Part shown: positions 8,024 through 16,443 of the stretch, in pieces
Layout: every line of letters starts with the position of its first letter
How positions within the stretch are numbered: the first letter of the stretch is position 1
From: Zophobihabitans entericus
GTDB taxonomy: Bacteria > Pseudomonadota > Gammaproteobacteria > Enterobacterales > Orbaceae
Direction of reading: 5' to 3'
DNA length: 64,000 nucleotides
Assembly (NCBI RefSeq): GCF_011745665.1
Contig: NZ_CP050253.1
Coordinates: 905,418-969,417, forward strand
Notes under the pieces: generated by a model
Seen by the model: the letters and a program-made list of their open reading frames with translations, nothing else
Databases searched by the model: none
Told to the model about the DNA's origin: nothing
Program-made: the position numbers and the translations under genes

Positions 8024-9103
8024 ATGGTGCAATTTTGGCCTAAAGGCAGAATAAAATATCAAATAGGAATTGAAGTGCAGGCTCAGCAGATCACCTTTGC
8101 GGTCGCTTCTTACCAGTCTCAGCAACTTATCAAAGTAGAACAACATCATCTTTATACAGATAAAACTTTGATTCAATACGGTGCGATTGACAGTAATGAA
8201 TCATTAATCCATTTGCTTGCCCAAATTAAGCGGCAAGTTCCGAACCTTGCCTGTTGTTATATTGCGTTACCTGAAGAGCAATTTTTACAGCAGTCATTTA
8301 AATTACCGCAGGTCAAACTTTCTGAATATGATACCGAGCGTTTTATTCAGGCTGCATTACCACAGTTATTCCTGATGCCAGCAGAAGAGTTGGCTATTGA
8401 TTACCCTGTAAATCAGACTGAATTTACTATTACTGCTGCTAAAAAAGAGCAGATTGAACAGTGGCAAACCGTTTTTAAGCGAGCAGGGCTGGCTTTATCT
8501 GGCATTGATATTGTTATACCAGAAACAAGTTATGAACAGGCCTATTTACTGGCGACTAGTGTACCCAAAGTGAATTTATTGCCGTGGCGGGAGCAATGCC
8601 GGAAACGTAAAGTCAGACAGCTATATATCAGTATCACTTGTTGTGCTTTATTGTGTATTTTGGGTTTGTTATTTACGTATCAGTACTACTCAGGAATAAG
8701 GCAAATACTAACTGAGCAGGTAAGGCTGCAAATAGCTGAAAATGATAATTCACAGCAGTTTTTGGTTGCTTTAAAGCAGCTTAATCAAAAAGTCACAGCA
8801 CAATATCAGCTGCGAGTTAAAAATCAGCAAGGGATGATGATTATTGATTCATTATCAAAATACCTTGATTTAATTCAAATGGTTATTCCGAATGAGATCT
8901 GGCTGGATGAACTCATATTTGATACTAAAAATCTGGAACTTTTTGGACAAAGTTTTACTTATCCGGCTATTGTTGAATTTATTCAGAAGTTAGACGAATC
9001 CAGTTACGTCAGGCAGGCAATGCTACAGCGTATTCATTATCAGCAGGCATTCTGGCGTTTTCAGACAGAGTTAACCCTTACAGAGTACCTGACGCATGAA
9101 TAA
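8024..9103 (+). CDS. Fused HofM-HofN (PilM-PilN-like) DNA-uptake pilus assembly protein
   Basis: A 359-residue protein that appears to join two normally separate components of the type IV pilus-like DNA-uptake machine. Residues 1-180 resemble a shortened actin-like PilM/HofM (E. coli HofM is 259). From residue 182 the sequence NLLPWRE, which usually marks the N-terminus of PilN/HofN, is followed by basic residues, a membrane helix (about 201-220), a periplasmic coiled region and a PilN-like C-terminus. An AGGA ribosome site precedes the ATG. The following gene overlaps by 8 bp. The role as inner-membrane assembly platform for the HofQ secretin is inferred from operon order. I saw no frameshift at the junction. 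Confidence 0.75.
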   Translation: MVQFWPKGRIKYQIGIEVQAQQITFAVASYQSQQLIKVEQHHLYTDKTLIQYGAIDSNESLIHLLAQIKRQVPNLACCYIALPEEQFLQQSFKLPQVKLSEYDTERFIQAALPQLFLMPAEELAIDYPVNQTEFTITAAKKEQIEQWQTVFKRAGLALSGIDIVIPETSYEQAYLLATSVPKVNLLPWREQCRKRKVRQLYISITCCALLCILGLLFTYQYYSGIRQILTEQVRLQIAENDNSQQFLVALKQLNQKVTAQYQLRVKNQQGMMIIDSLSKYLDLIQMVIPNEIWLDELIFDTKNLELFGQSFTYPAIVEFIQKLDESSYVRQAMLQRIHYQQAFWRFQTELTLTEYLTHE

Positions 9104-9638
9104 CTTCTCTTTTGAGTTGGAATCTTTATTGAGCAGGCCCGTCTGGCTACAGCAATTATTTATTTTTGGCATCGGCTGTGTGATGAGCCTACTGCTGGGA
9201 TACTGGGTGATTAATCCCGTTACTACAGAGATTGAAACTGCATCTCAGCAACTTATCAATGAAACCGAAAAAAGCCAGCAATATGCCCGGCTGATTGAAC
9301 AATATCCACCAATGGCTTTGCTGAACGAACAATGGCAACAGTTACAGGAGCAACAGCTAATCTGGTTAACGGCGAAACAGATAGAAGTCATTTTAACCAG
9401 ACACATTGAGCATTCATCTTTGACATTACTCTCTTTTCAGCAATATTTTGAACCGGAGCGAACCCACTGGCAGATTAGTTTACAGGGGCGTTATTCAGAT
9501 TGGTTGGGTTTTCTGGAAGCTGCAATGAATCAAAATACGCCATGGGTTATTGAAACACTAACCATACAAAAATCCGGTGAACAATTGCAATTTTTATTGC
9601 GGGTTTATTACGATAAAACAGGCGGTGTAGCAACATGA
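9096..9638 (+). CDS. HofO/PilO-like inner-membrane assembly protein
   Basis: A 180-residue protein with one N-terminal membrane helix (about residues 20-40), a glutamine-rich coiled region and a small periplasmic domain. Sequence conservation in this family is low. The call rests on size, topology and its place third in an M-N-O-P-Q operon. PilO-type proteins heterodimerise with PilN in the periplasm and link the inner-membrane platform to the secretin. It overlaps the upstream gene by 8 bp and the downstream gene by 4 bp, implying translational coupling. Confidence 0.65.
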   Translation: MNNFSFELESLLSRPVWLQQLFIFGIGCVMSLLLGYWVINPVTTEIETASQQLINETEKSQQYARLIEQYPPMALLNEQWQQLQEQQLIWLTAKQIEVILTRHIEHSSLTLLSFQQYFEPERTHWQISLQGRYSDWLGFLEAAMNQNTPWVIETLTIQKSGEQLQFLLRVYYDKTGGVAT

Positions 9639-10009
9639 TAAAACCACTTATTTTGATGATGGTCATCATTAGTATTACTGCGCGAGCAACGCTGCGTCTG
9701 GATCCTTTTAACCCACCTTATACCATGACTTGCCAGAGTATTACTGAGCAGCTACAACAACAAATGGCTTTGTGGCAATTTTATGGTGTTTTTGGGCCAT
9801 ATAATGAGAACTCGATAGCAGATAATCAGCAAATTTGGTTAAAACATCAGGACGGTCGCTGGCAGTCCTTATCTGCGGAAACCGAGAGTAATCTATTTCT
9901 ACCATGGCGACTACAGACTTTTACTGACCATCAATTAATCTGGCAAGCCGAATTACCTAAATATTGTTTGGATATACCTACTTTTTTAATGCCGCTGGAA
10001 GGGAAATAA
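9635..10009 (+). CDS. HofP/PilP-like periplasmic protein
   Basis: A 124-residue protein with an N-terminal hydrophobic signal or anchor (residues 1-18) and the RLDPFNPP motif near residue 21-28, reminiscent of the DPFxPP start of HofP/PilP mature proteins. E. coli HofP is about the same length. Two Cys residues (about 33 and 111) could form a disulfide. PilP-type proteins connect the PilN-PilO pair to the secretin. It starts in a 4-bp ATGA overlap with the preceding gene and ends directly against the secretin start codon. The call depends strongly on context. Confidence 0.6.
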   Translation: MIKPLILMMVIISITARATLRLDPFNPPYTMTCQSITEQLQQQMALWQFYGVFGPYNENSIADNQQIWLKHQDGRWQSLSAETESNLFLPWRLQTFTDHQLIWQAELPKYCLDIPTFLMPLEGK

Positions 10010-11269
10010 ATGAAAAAGAAGTTAACCCGTTTATTGCTACTGGGATTATTGAATTTGTGTTTACTGTTTCCTAAATCAGGTTATGCTCAGGACGATTTAG
10101 TTTCGTTAAATTTTTATCAAACGGATACTCATATTATTCTGCAGGCACTGGCAGATTTTAAACAACTGAATCTGGTCATTGTTGATCCTGTTCAAAATGT
10201 ACAAACCATTAATTTAAAAAAGATTCCGTGGTCAACAGCGCTGGATATCGTCCTGAAATTAGCCCGGTTGGAGGCAGAAATAAGAAATAATGTTTTATAT
10301 ATTCAGGCTGAACCTGACAAGCAAACATTACAACAACAGGAAGATAAGCTAAAGCTGGAGTGGCTTTATCAGCAGCCTTTACTATTTTTACCTATTGCAC
10401 TCAATCACAGTGATCCTCAGCAAATGATGACGATGATTCAACAACAAGGTCTATTGTCTGAACGAGGGAAAGTTTTTATTGATAGTCGTAGTGGCATGTT
10501 GATGGTACAGGATATCAAGGAACAATTTGCGACCATTGAATCGTTAATTGAAACATTTGATCAGCCTGCTTCACAAATTCATATTGCTGCACATATTGTC
10601 ACCATGAGTAGTGAAAGTCTGACTCAGCTTGGGGTGAGGTGGGGATATACTGGTCATTCTTCTCAGCTGGTTAATCAGGCAACTATCGGTATGCCGGTGA
10701 CAAATCCAACGACATCGGTCGGTTTTACTCTGGCGAAACTAACCGGGGGGCTGCTTAATCTTGAATTATCAGCTCTCGAAGCTGAAAATCAGGTACAAAT
10801 TGTTGCCAGCCCGAATTTACTCACATCAAACCAACATCCGGCTTCAATTAAGCAAGGCACAGAAATCCCTTATGAAGTTTCTAGTGGTAACAACAGTAAT
10901 ACGACAATTGAATTTAAACAAGCAGTACTGGGTTTAGAAGTCACACCAAGAGTTTTGAGTAATGGCAGATTAGAGCTTAATCTGCAGATTAGCCAAAATA
11001 CCGTCGGGCAATCGATCAAGCGGAGTGATGGCGGAGAAGCACTGGCAATTGATACTCAGGAAATTAAAACTCAAGTGATTGTAAGTCATGGTGAAACACT
11101 GGTTCTGGGAGGTATTTTTCAGCAACTGAACAAACTGGATAATAGTCAGGTGCCAGGACTCAGTCAGGTACCTCTCATTGGAAATTTGTTTAAATATCAG
11201 GGTAAACAGCAACAACGGCGGGAGCTGGTAATATTTATCACACCACAAATTATCCAATCGCTCAAATAG
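10010..11269 (+). CDS. hofQ: HofQ/PilQ/ComE-like secretin
   Basis: A 419-residue outer-membrane secretin that would form the pore for DNA uptake or a type IV pilus. A signal peptide spans residues 1-26 (ending GYA). An STN-like domain (about 30-105) and a secretin N-domain precede the C-terminal secretin domain. That domain shows TEIPYEVSSGN, AVLGLEVTPRVLSNG, LVLGGIF and VPGLSQVPLIGNLFK, and ends VIFITPQII. Its length matches HofQ (412) and Haemophilus ComE rather than the longer PilQ with AMIN domains. It is the last gene of the operon, which lacks the ATPase and pilin genes. Those must be elsewhere if the system works. Confidence 0.9.
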   Translation: MKKKLTRLLLLGLLNLCLLFPKSGYAQDDLVSLNFYQTDTHIILQALADFKQLNLVIVDPVQNVQTINLKKIPWSTALDIVLKLARLEAEIRNNVLYIQAEPDKQTLQQQEDKLKLEWLYQQPLLFLPIALNHSDPQQMMTMIQQQGLLSERGKVFIDSRSGMLMVQDIKEQFATIESLIETFDQPASQIHIAAHIVTMSSESLTQLGVRWGYTGHSSQLVNQATIGMPVTNPTTSVGFTLAKLTGGLLNLELSALEAENQVQIVASPNLLTSNQHPASIKQGTEIPYEVSSGNNSNTTIEFKQAVLGLEVTPRVLSNGRLELNLQISQNTVGQSIKRSDGGEALAIDTQEIKTQVIVSHGETLVLGGIFQQLNKLDNSQVPGLSQVPLIGNLFKYQGKQQQRRELVIFITPQIIQSLK

Positions 11270-11290
11270 CTGATAACGCAGGTGGAATAT

Positions 11291-11319
11291 TTGAGTGTTT
11301 TAGTCAGGTAGTGTAGAAT
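11291..11319 (+). promoter_or_regulatory. Putative promoter of yigL
   Basis: TTGAGT (11291-11296), 17 bp, TAGAAT (11314-11319), about 45 bp before the yigL start. Both hexamers are one or two changes from consensus. Confidence 0.45.
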
Positions 11320-11363
11320 GAACAGGTTATTTCCTCGCCACTTTAAGAATAAAGAGAGTTGTT

Positions 11364-12179
11364 ATGTATCAAGTCGTTGCTTCTGATTTAGACGGCACAT
11401 TGTTAAACAGTGATCACCGCTTATCTGCGTATACAAAAAAAGTTTTACAGGCTCTTACCAGACAAAATATCCACTTCATTTTTGCGACCGGCCGTCACCA
11501 TATTGACGTGGCGCAAATGCGTGAAAATATGGAAATCGATGCTTACATGATCACCTCAAACGGTGCGCGTGTACATAATAGTCATGGTGATCTGATTATG
11601 AGTCGCAACGTGTCTGAAAATGTAGCGGCAGAAGTAGCTAAAATGGCGATGGATGATAAATTAATTTACACTCATATCTACCGTGGTGATGACTGGTTAA
11701 TTAATAAAGAAGATGCTTATTCGATGACCTTTTTCGAAGAATCTGATTTTAAATATGAACTGTTTGATCCAAAAGGTTTTCCAACTGATAACATCGCTAA
11801 AGTTTATTTCACTACAACGGCTGATGTTGAGCATGAACATTTGGTTGAGCTAAAAAATAATATTGAAGCTCAATATGGTGATCATCTAAATGTCGCGTTC
11901 TCAACACTAAACTGTCTGGAAGTGATGGGTAAAGGTGTATCAAAAGGCAGTGCTTTACAATATGTCACCGAAAAACTCGGGTATACGCTAAAAGACAGTA
12001 TCGCTTTTGGTGATGGTATGAATGATTATGAGATGCTGTCTATGGCGGGTAAGGGCTGTATTATGCGTAATGCTCCAATGATGCTGAAGTCTCGTCTACC
12101 GAATCTGGAAGTGATTGGTTCTAACGCGGATGATGCAGTGCCTCATTATTTAAATCGTTTATTCATTGAAAAAGCTTAA
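11364..12179 (+). CDS. yigL: HAD-family phosphatase YigL (sugar and pyridoxal phosphatase)
   Basis: A 271-residue cytosolic Cof-type HAD hydrolase. The start [15 protein letters not shown] is nearly that of E. coli YigL (266 residues). Motif I is DLDGT with the nucleophile Asp8, motif II is in ATGRHH, and motif IV is [11 protein letters not shown] (about 216-226). YigL in E. coli dephosphorylates phosphosugars and pyridoxal phosphate. The rest of the protein ([31 protein letters not shown]) also tracks YigL rather than YidA. tusA follows 17 bp downstream. Confidence 0.92.
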   Translation: MYQVVASDLDGTLLNSDHRLSAYTKKVLQALTRQNIHFIFATGRHHIDVAQMRENMEIDAYMITSNGARVHNSHGDLIMSRNVSENVAAEVAKMAMDDKLIYTHIYRGDDWLINKEDAYSMTFFEESDFKYELFDPKGFPTDNIAKVYFTTTADVEHEHLVELKNNIEAQYGDHLNVAFSTLNCLEVMGKGVSKGSALQYVTEKLGYTLKDSIAFGDGMNDYEMLSMAGKGCIMRNAPMMLKSRLPNLEVIGSNADDAVPHYLNRLFIEKA

Positions 12180-12196
12180 GTAATTACGATAAAGTT

Positions 12197-12433
12197 ATGA
12201 CTACTCTTGCTGACAAAGAATTAGATACATTGGGGCTACGTTGTCCGGAGCCGATTATGCTAATTCGTAAAACCATGCGAGAACTCAATATTGGCGATAT
12301 TCTCTATGTTATCGCCGATGATCCTGCCACAGTTCGTGATATTCCCGGTTTTTGTTTACATATGGAACATGAGTTAGTTGATTCTCAAATCAACAATAAG
12401 CCATATCATTACTGGATTCGTAAAAAACATTAA
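12197..12433 (+). CDS. tusA: Sulfur carrier protein TusA
   Basis: A 78-residue cytosolic sulfurtransferase that accepts persulfide sulfur from IscS and passes it to TusBCD for 2-thiouridine synthesis in tRNA. The reactive Cys is in GLRCPEP (about residues 13-19). The [13 protein letters not shown] and HELV segments match E. coli TusA (81 residues). It lies 17 bp after yigL and was probably transcribed with it. The long gap downstream carries an AT-rich palindrome directly after the stop codon. Confidence 0.95.
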   Translation: MTTLADKELDTLGLRCPEPIMLIRKTMRELNIGDILYVIADDPATVRDIPGFCLHMEHELVDSQINNKPYHYWIRKKH

Positions 12434-12436
12434 AAT

Positions 12437-12495
12437 CTTCAAATAAATCAATAGGTTAAAATCAGCATTTATCTTTTAATTATTTGATTTATAAG
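12437..12495. repeat. AT-rich palindromic dispersed repeat, copy A
   Basis: Left arm 12437-12461 (begins CTTCAAATAAATCAATAGG) and right arm 12474-12495 (ends TATTTGATTTATAAG) form an imperfect palindrome directly after tusA. The core CTTCAAATAAATCAA recurs at 42605 (copy C) and, in both arms of a palindrome, at 20061-20126 (copy B). It has no coding potential. Confidence 0.6.
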
Positions 12496-12912
12496 CGTTT
12501 TTATATTGATATTGATGCTGGTTTTATAGTAAATCGATTAGAGCCAGAAATCCCTATTTCAATTTTACTTTCCAAACTCAGATGCTTTTTATCAGATTGC
12601 GCGACAGAGTCTCGCTCTTTAGGTTATTCATAATATTTACCTTAGTGAGAAGAAAGCAGAGTCCAAAATATCTGTTTTGATTTTCAGTGCACAAATGTTG
12701 AATTTGATGGAGAGCATACCATGAAGGTCTGAGTACGGGTGCCTTCGTGGTGTGCTAGGCCATCAAACCCACTGGTGTTTGTTCATTCTCTTAAAAACGA
12801 CGAGGTCAGTTAAATCCAACGCTCTGTCAACAGCTCCAATCAGAATAAACACGCAGAGCGGGGCGTGCTCCCCGCCAAAAACCCTGCTAATACATCACCA
12901 AACCCTTAAAAC
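12496..12912. other. Long gap between tusA and pgl with structured-RNA candidate
   Basis: No protein gene is convincing here. Base composition becomes more GC-rich than in neighbouring gaps from about 12700 onward. It holds the strong hairpin at 12703-12767. A possible long-range closing pair is GACAGAG (12603-12609) with CTCTGTC (12822-12828). A second small GC-rich hairpin (GCGGGG/CCCCGC) lies near 12857-12874. Confidence 0.55.
12703..12767 (+). ncRNA. Candidate structured RNA: long hairpin of unknown family
   Basis: TTTGATGG (12703-12710) pairs perfectly with CCATCAAA (12760-12767). Inside a small AG/AGG internal loop, the 15-base arms 12713-12727 and 12742-12756 pair completely, with a 14-base loop. 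Two of those pairs are G-U on the plus strand and would be A-C mismatches on the minus strand, so the RNA is most likely transcribed from the plus strand. I do not recognise the family. An inverted-repeat DNA element is the alternative. Confidence 0.5.
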
Positions 12913-12942
12913 AAAAAAACGCCCAATCACAGGCGCTTTTAA
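12913..12942 (-). terminator. Rho-independent terminator of zwf-pgl
   Basis: On the minus strand, an A tract, stem GCGCC/GGCG extended by A-U and one G-U pair, an 8-base loop and seven T residues, 17 bp after the pgl stop codon. Confidence 0.85.
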
Positions 12943-12958
12943 GAAAACAACATAATAC

Positions 12959-13657
12959 TTATGCGGTCCAGAAAATCGTCACCGGGACTTTGTCCTGTTG
13001 CAGAATACTTCTTACCGGCATTTCTACCACATCTTTGCCTTGTTGTGCTTTAGTCAGAACCTCTTTCTTACTTGCGCCAACTAAATGCAGATAAATATTA
13101 TTACTACTTAAAATCGCCGGCAGTGTTAACGTAATACGTTCCAGCGGAGCAGTTAATGGCATCATCCCGACAAGTAGCTTACCTGATGTCATATTCAGAC
13201 CATTTTTAAGGTTCTCAGCATGAGGGAATAGTGATGCTGTATGGCCATCTTCACCCATACCTAAAATCAGCACATCAAAAGGTAACGGAATCTTATCGCG
13301 AAGATTTTTTTCTGCCTGAGCAGCACCATCAAATGGATTGCTGGTAGAGTTTTTTAAACCGACAAAATGAGCTGACTTAGCTTTGTTTTGTAGTAAATAA
13401 GTATTCACCAGCTTCTCATTACTGGCATCATCATGAGAATCCACCCAGCGATCATCAACTAAAGTGATATAAACTTTATCCCACTCCAGTGATTGCTGAC
13501 TGAGTAACTGAAATAAACCAATTGGCGTTTTACCGCCAGAAACAGCCAGCGTGCCATGACCTTTGCGAGCAATTGCCAGTTTCAGTTGTGCCACAATATT
13601 AGTGGCCAGATCCTGATTAAGTTTTTCGGGTGAAGCATATTCGTTAAGTTTATACAT
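12959..13657 (-). CDS. pgl: 6-phosphogluconolactonase
   Basis: A 232-residue cytosolic enzyme of the DevB/SOL type that hydrolyses 6-phosphogluconolactone to 6-phosphogluconate, the second step of the oxidative pentose phosphate pathway. Family motifs are SGGKTPIGLF near residue 40, VDDRWVDSHDDASNE near 65-80, and LGMGEDGHTASLFPH near 135-150 with the catalytic His. The ATG at 13657 is preferred over an in-frame GTG at 13666 because AGGTG lies 6 bases before the ATG. It follows zwf by about 30 bp in the same operon. This is not the unrelated E. coli beta-propeller Pgl. Confidence 0.93.
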   Translation of the reverse strand: MYKLNEYASPEKLNQDLATNIVAQLKLAIARKGHGTLAVSGGKTPIGLFQLLSQQSLEWDKVYITLVDDRWVDSHDDASNEKLVNTYLLQNKAKSAHFVGLKNSTSNPFDGAAQAEKNLRDKIPLPFDVLILGMGEDGHTASLFPHAENLKNGLNMTSGKLLVGMMPLTAPLERITLTLPAILSSNNIYLHLVGASKKEVLTKAQQGKDVVEMPVRSILQQDKVPVTIFWTA

Positions 13658-13688
13658 CGTTATCACCTAATAAGTTATCACCAGTTAA

Positions 13689-15161
13689 TTATTCAAATTC
13701 ATTCCATGAACGGCCATCTTTAGTAATCAGAGCAACTGATGCAACAGGGCCCCAAGTACCAGCCTGATAAGGTTTTGGTGCTTCATGTTCAGACGCCCAT
13801 GCATTGATAATTGAATCTACCCATTTCCATGCTGCTTCTATTTCGTCACGATGGACAAAGAGTACTTGATTACCACGCATAACTTCCAGTAATAAACGTT
13901 CATAAGCATCGGCGATATGTTGACGGAATGCTTCGTTAAAACTTAAATCCAGTTTAGTGGTTTGTAACTTATGGTTATTTTCCAGACCTGGGACTTTATT
14001 CAGAATTTCAATATCTACACCTTCGTCTGGTTGCAGACGAATAGTCAGTTTATTTTGTGGCAGTTCAGTATAAGAACTCTCAAATAAATTCAGAGCCGGG
14101 CGTTTAAAGTACACCACAACTTCTGATGTTTTTGCCGGTAAACGTTTACCTGTTCTTAAATAGAATGGAACACCTGCCCAGCGCCAGTTATCAATATCAA
14201 CACGTATAGCAACGAAGGTCTCAGTGTTACTTTCTTTATTTGCGCCTTCTTCTTGTAGATAGCCCGGTACTTTATTACCTTTGATAAAGCCTGCGCTGTA
14301 TTGACCACGTACTGCTTTTTCACGGATATTACTTTTATCAATTGGGCGCAGTGCTTTTAATACTTTAATTTTTTCGCTACGAATGCTCTCATCTTTAAGA
14401 TTAGCCGGAGGAGACATCGCAATCATAGTCAGAATCTGTAATAAGTGGTTTTGTAGCATATCGCGCATTTGCCCAGCCTGATCAAAGTAACCCCATCGGC
14501 CTTCAATACCAACATCTTCAGCGATAGTGATTTGGACGTGATCAATAGAGGTACGATCCCAGCGTGAAGCAAAGAATGAGTTAGCAAAACGTAACGCTAG
14601 TAAGTTTAATACAGTTTCTTTACCTAAATAGTGGTCGATACGGTAAACCTGAGATTCATCAAAATACTCAGCAACAGCATTGTTGATCTCCTGAGAAGAA
14701 AGCAGGTCAGTACCCAGTGGTTTTTCCATTACAATGCGGTTTTTAGCTACGTTCATACCTGACGCTGCTAAGCCATGACAGATAGTACCGAATGTACCCG
14801 GGTGCATTGCAAAATAGAAGATAGTTGGGCGGGTCTCGTCGATCTCTTTTTTCAGCTCATTGAATGCTGGTGTGTCGTTTACGTCCAGTTTATGGAAATC
14901 CAGACGGGCGCTAAATTTTTTCCAGATAGCTTCATCAATAGGATCTTTCATAAAAGTAGTCAGCGCTTCTCTGGCTATCTCTTCATAGGCAGCTTTATCC
15001 CAGTCAGCACGACCCACACCTAAAATTTTAGTTTCAGGAGGCAGGTAACCATATTTTTCTAACTGATACAATGAAGGAAGAAGCTTACGACGGGTTAAAT
15101 CGCCTTTAGCACCAAATATTACTAAATCACAAGAAGGGGCAAGCGCATTCTCTTCAAACAT
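13689..15161 (-). CDS. zwf: Glucose-6-phosphate 1-dehydrogenase
   Basis: A 490-residue cytosolic enzyme oxidising glucose 6-phosphate to 6-phosphogluconolactone with NADP+. The coenzyme-binding GAKGDLTRRKLLPSLY is at about residues 17-32, and the active-site signature RIDHYLGKE is at about 173-181. The remaining length agrees with E. coli Zwf (491). It is the first gene of a zwf-pgl operon. No edd, eda or gnd is adjacent, so flux beyond 6-phosphogluconate is not shown here. Confidence 0.97.
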   Translation of the reverse strand: MFEENALAPSCDLVIFGAKGDLTRRKLLPSLYQLEKYGYLPPETKILGVGRADWDKAAYEEIAREALTTFMKDPIDEAIWKKFSARLDFHKLDVNDTPAFNELKKEIDETRPTIFYFAMHPGTFGTICHGLAASGMNVAKNRIVMEKPLGTDLLSSQEINNAVAEYFDESQVYRIDHYLGKETVLNLLALRFANSFFASRWDRTSIDHVQITIAEDVGIEGRWGYFDQAGQMRDMLQNHLLQILTMIAMSPPANLKDESIRSEKIKVLKALRPIDKSNIREKAVRGQYSAGFIKGNKVPGYLQEEGANKESNTETFVAIRVDIDNWRWAGVPFYLRTGKRLPAKTSEVVVYFKRPALNLFESSYTELPQNKLTIRLQPDEGVDIEILNKVPGLENNHKLQTTKLDLSFNEAFRQHIADAYERLLLEVMRGNQVLFVHRDEIEAAWKWVDSIINAWASEHEAPKPYQAGTWGPVASVALITKDGRSWNEFE

Positions 15162-15320
15162 GAAATATCTCCTAAATACTATTCATTATTTAATATCGAA
15201 TAATTATCGTTTATTAGCAAAAAATATCCAGTGGTTTATGATTAATTAATCTAATAGGTGAGAGTAAGTATTAAGTGAAGCTAATAAAATAGAAAGCGGA
15301 GTAAGTACATAAGAGTAAAT

Positions 15321-15348
15321 AAAAAAGGCCACCCGTGGTGACCTTTTG
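15321..15348 (-). terminator. Rho-independent terminator of rplY
   Basis: On the minus strand, AAAGGTCACC pairs with GGTGGCCTTT (one U-G pair), followed by a T run, about 25 bp after the rplY stop codon. Confidence 0.85.
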
Positions 15349-15370
15349 CTATCAATACAACCAGACTCAA

Positions 15371-15655
15371 TTATACGCGAACGAAGTCCATGTGAGCTAA
15401 TTTTGGTTTGTACGGATGGCGTTGAATAGCCTGAACTTTAACTTTAGTTGGTTTACCATCAACAACAATAGTTAGCACTTCTGAATAGAATTCTGCTTTT
15501 TCTTGCATGTTGAATAGTTCGTTGTGATCAAGTTCAATCACTAGTGGAGCTTCGCTTCCACCATAAACGATTGCTGGGAATTTACCAGCGTGACGCAGGC
15601 GGCGGCTCGCACTCTTGCCTTGCTCTTTTCTTGTTACAGCATTAATAGTAAACAT
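15371..15655 (-). CDS. rplY: 50S ribosomal protein L25
   Basis: A 94-residue 5S-rRNA-binding protein of the short L25 form found in enterics (E. coli 94 residues). The start [21 protein letters not shown] and FPAIVYGG near residue 28-35 are characteristic. The C-terminal stress-type CTC domain of longer homologues is absent, as in E. coli. It is monocistronic, with its own terminator. E. coli L25 represses its own translation; nothing in the leader proves this here. Confidence 0.96.
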   Translation of the reverse strand: MFTINAVTRKEQGKSASRRLRHAGKFPAIVYGGSEAPLVIELDHNELFNMQEKAEFYSEVLTIVVDGKPTKVKVQAIQRHPYKPKLAHMDFVRV

Positions 15656-15810
15656 AATCTTTCTCTTTTAGGTTTATTTTCTTCTCAACAGTAAGAAGAA
15701 ACATCAATTACAGGCGACCCAGCAATTGATTTGAAATAAGTTGCTTAAAAAAGCCGGACAATTATATAGAGTTATCGTGGGTGAGGCAAGTGATTTTCAG
15801 CCTTTCAGGT

Positions 15811-16407
15811 TTAGCAATCAGTGATAATTTCTGACAATGGAATATCCCAGGGCTGAGGGATAATCTCTTCTACCTGCTGACAGGTATGAGCAATGCCAAT
15901 AGTTGTTATCTGTGGATTTAAACTTAACATCCGATCATAGTAGCCACCGCCCATACCAATTCGATAGCCTTTATGATCAAAAGCCACTAGTGGGGTAATA
16001 ACGATATCCAGCTGATTAAAAGGAATGACCTGACGGACATCGATTTTTGGCTCTTCAATACCAAAGGTGTTACGGATCATTGAGGTATCCGGATTGTAAT
16101 GTAAAAACAGCAGATAACCTTTACTAAAAGGGTGAATGACCGGTAAGTAAACCGATTTTTGCTGCTGCCATAGTGCCTCAATAATTGGTCTGGTATTGAG
16201 CTCTGCATCAAAAGACTGGAAAATGGCAATATGTTGAGCTTTTTGAATAGCCGGATGAGCCAGAATCTTATGAGTCACTTTTTGGGCAGCAAGAGTTTGT
16301 TGCTCTGGCGTTAACATTTTACGCTTAGCACGAATTTGACTGCGGATTAATTTCTGCTGCTGGTTAATATGATGAGTTACTACAGGTAGTGATGTTTCTT
16401 CTGTCAT
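15811..16407 (-). CDS. fau: 5-formyltetrahydrofolate cyclo-ligase
   Basis: A 198-residue cytosolic enzyme that converts 5-formyl-THF to 5,10-methenyl-THF using ATP. The conserved IGMGGGYYDRML lies at about residues 147-158, and the basic N-terminal region IRSQIRAKRKML is typical. It follows the 6S RNA gene on the same strand, the enterobacterial arrangement zapA-ssrS-fau (ygfA). In E. coli processing of this transcript yields 6S RNA, and the same is likely here by synteny. Confidence 0.92.
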   Translation of the reverse strand: MTEETSLPVVTHHINQQQKLIRSQIRAKRKMLTPEQQTLAAQKVTHKILAHPAIQKAQHIAIFQSFDAELNTRPIIEALWQQQKSVYLPVIHPFSKGYLLFLHYNPDTSMIRNTFGIEEPKIDVRQVIPFNQLDIVITPLVAFDHKGYRIGMGGGYYDRMLSLNPQITTIGIAHTCQQVEEIIPQPWDIPLSEIITDC

Positions 16408-16443
16408 GAATATTATTGAGATTTAAATTATGAAGAAGGTAGC

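Noticed and set aside
7934-8176. Minus-strand frame of 80 codons opposite the start of hofMN
   Set aside because: It is antisense to a real operon start, low in complexity and without a plausible ribosome site or family.
12752-12955. Open frame of 67 codons on the plus strand
   Set aside because: It overlaps the structured hairpin and the pgl terminator, has no ribosome site and its translation resembles no protein family I know.
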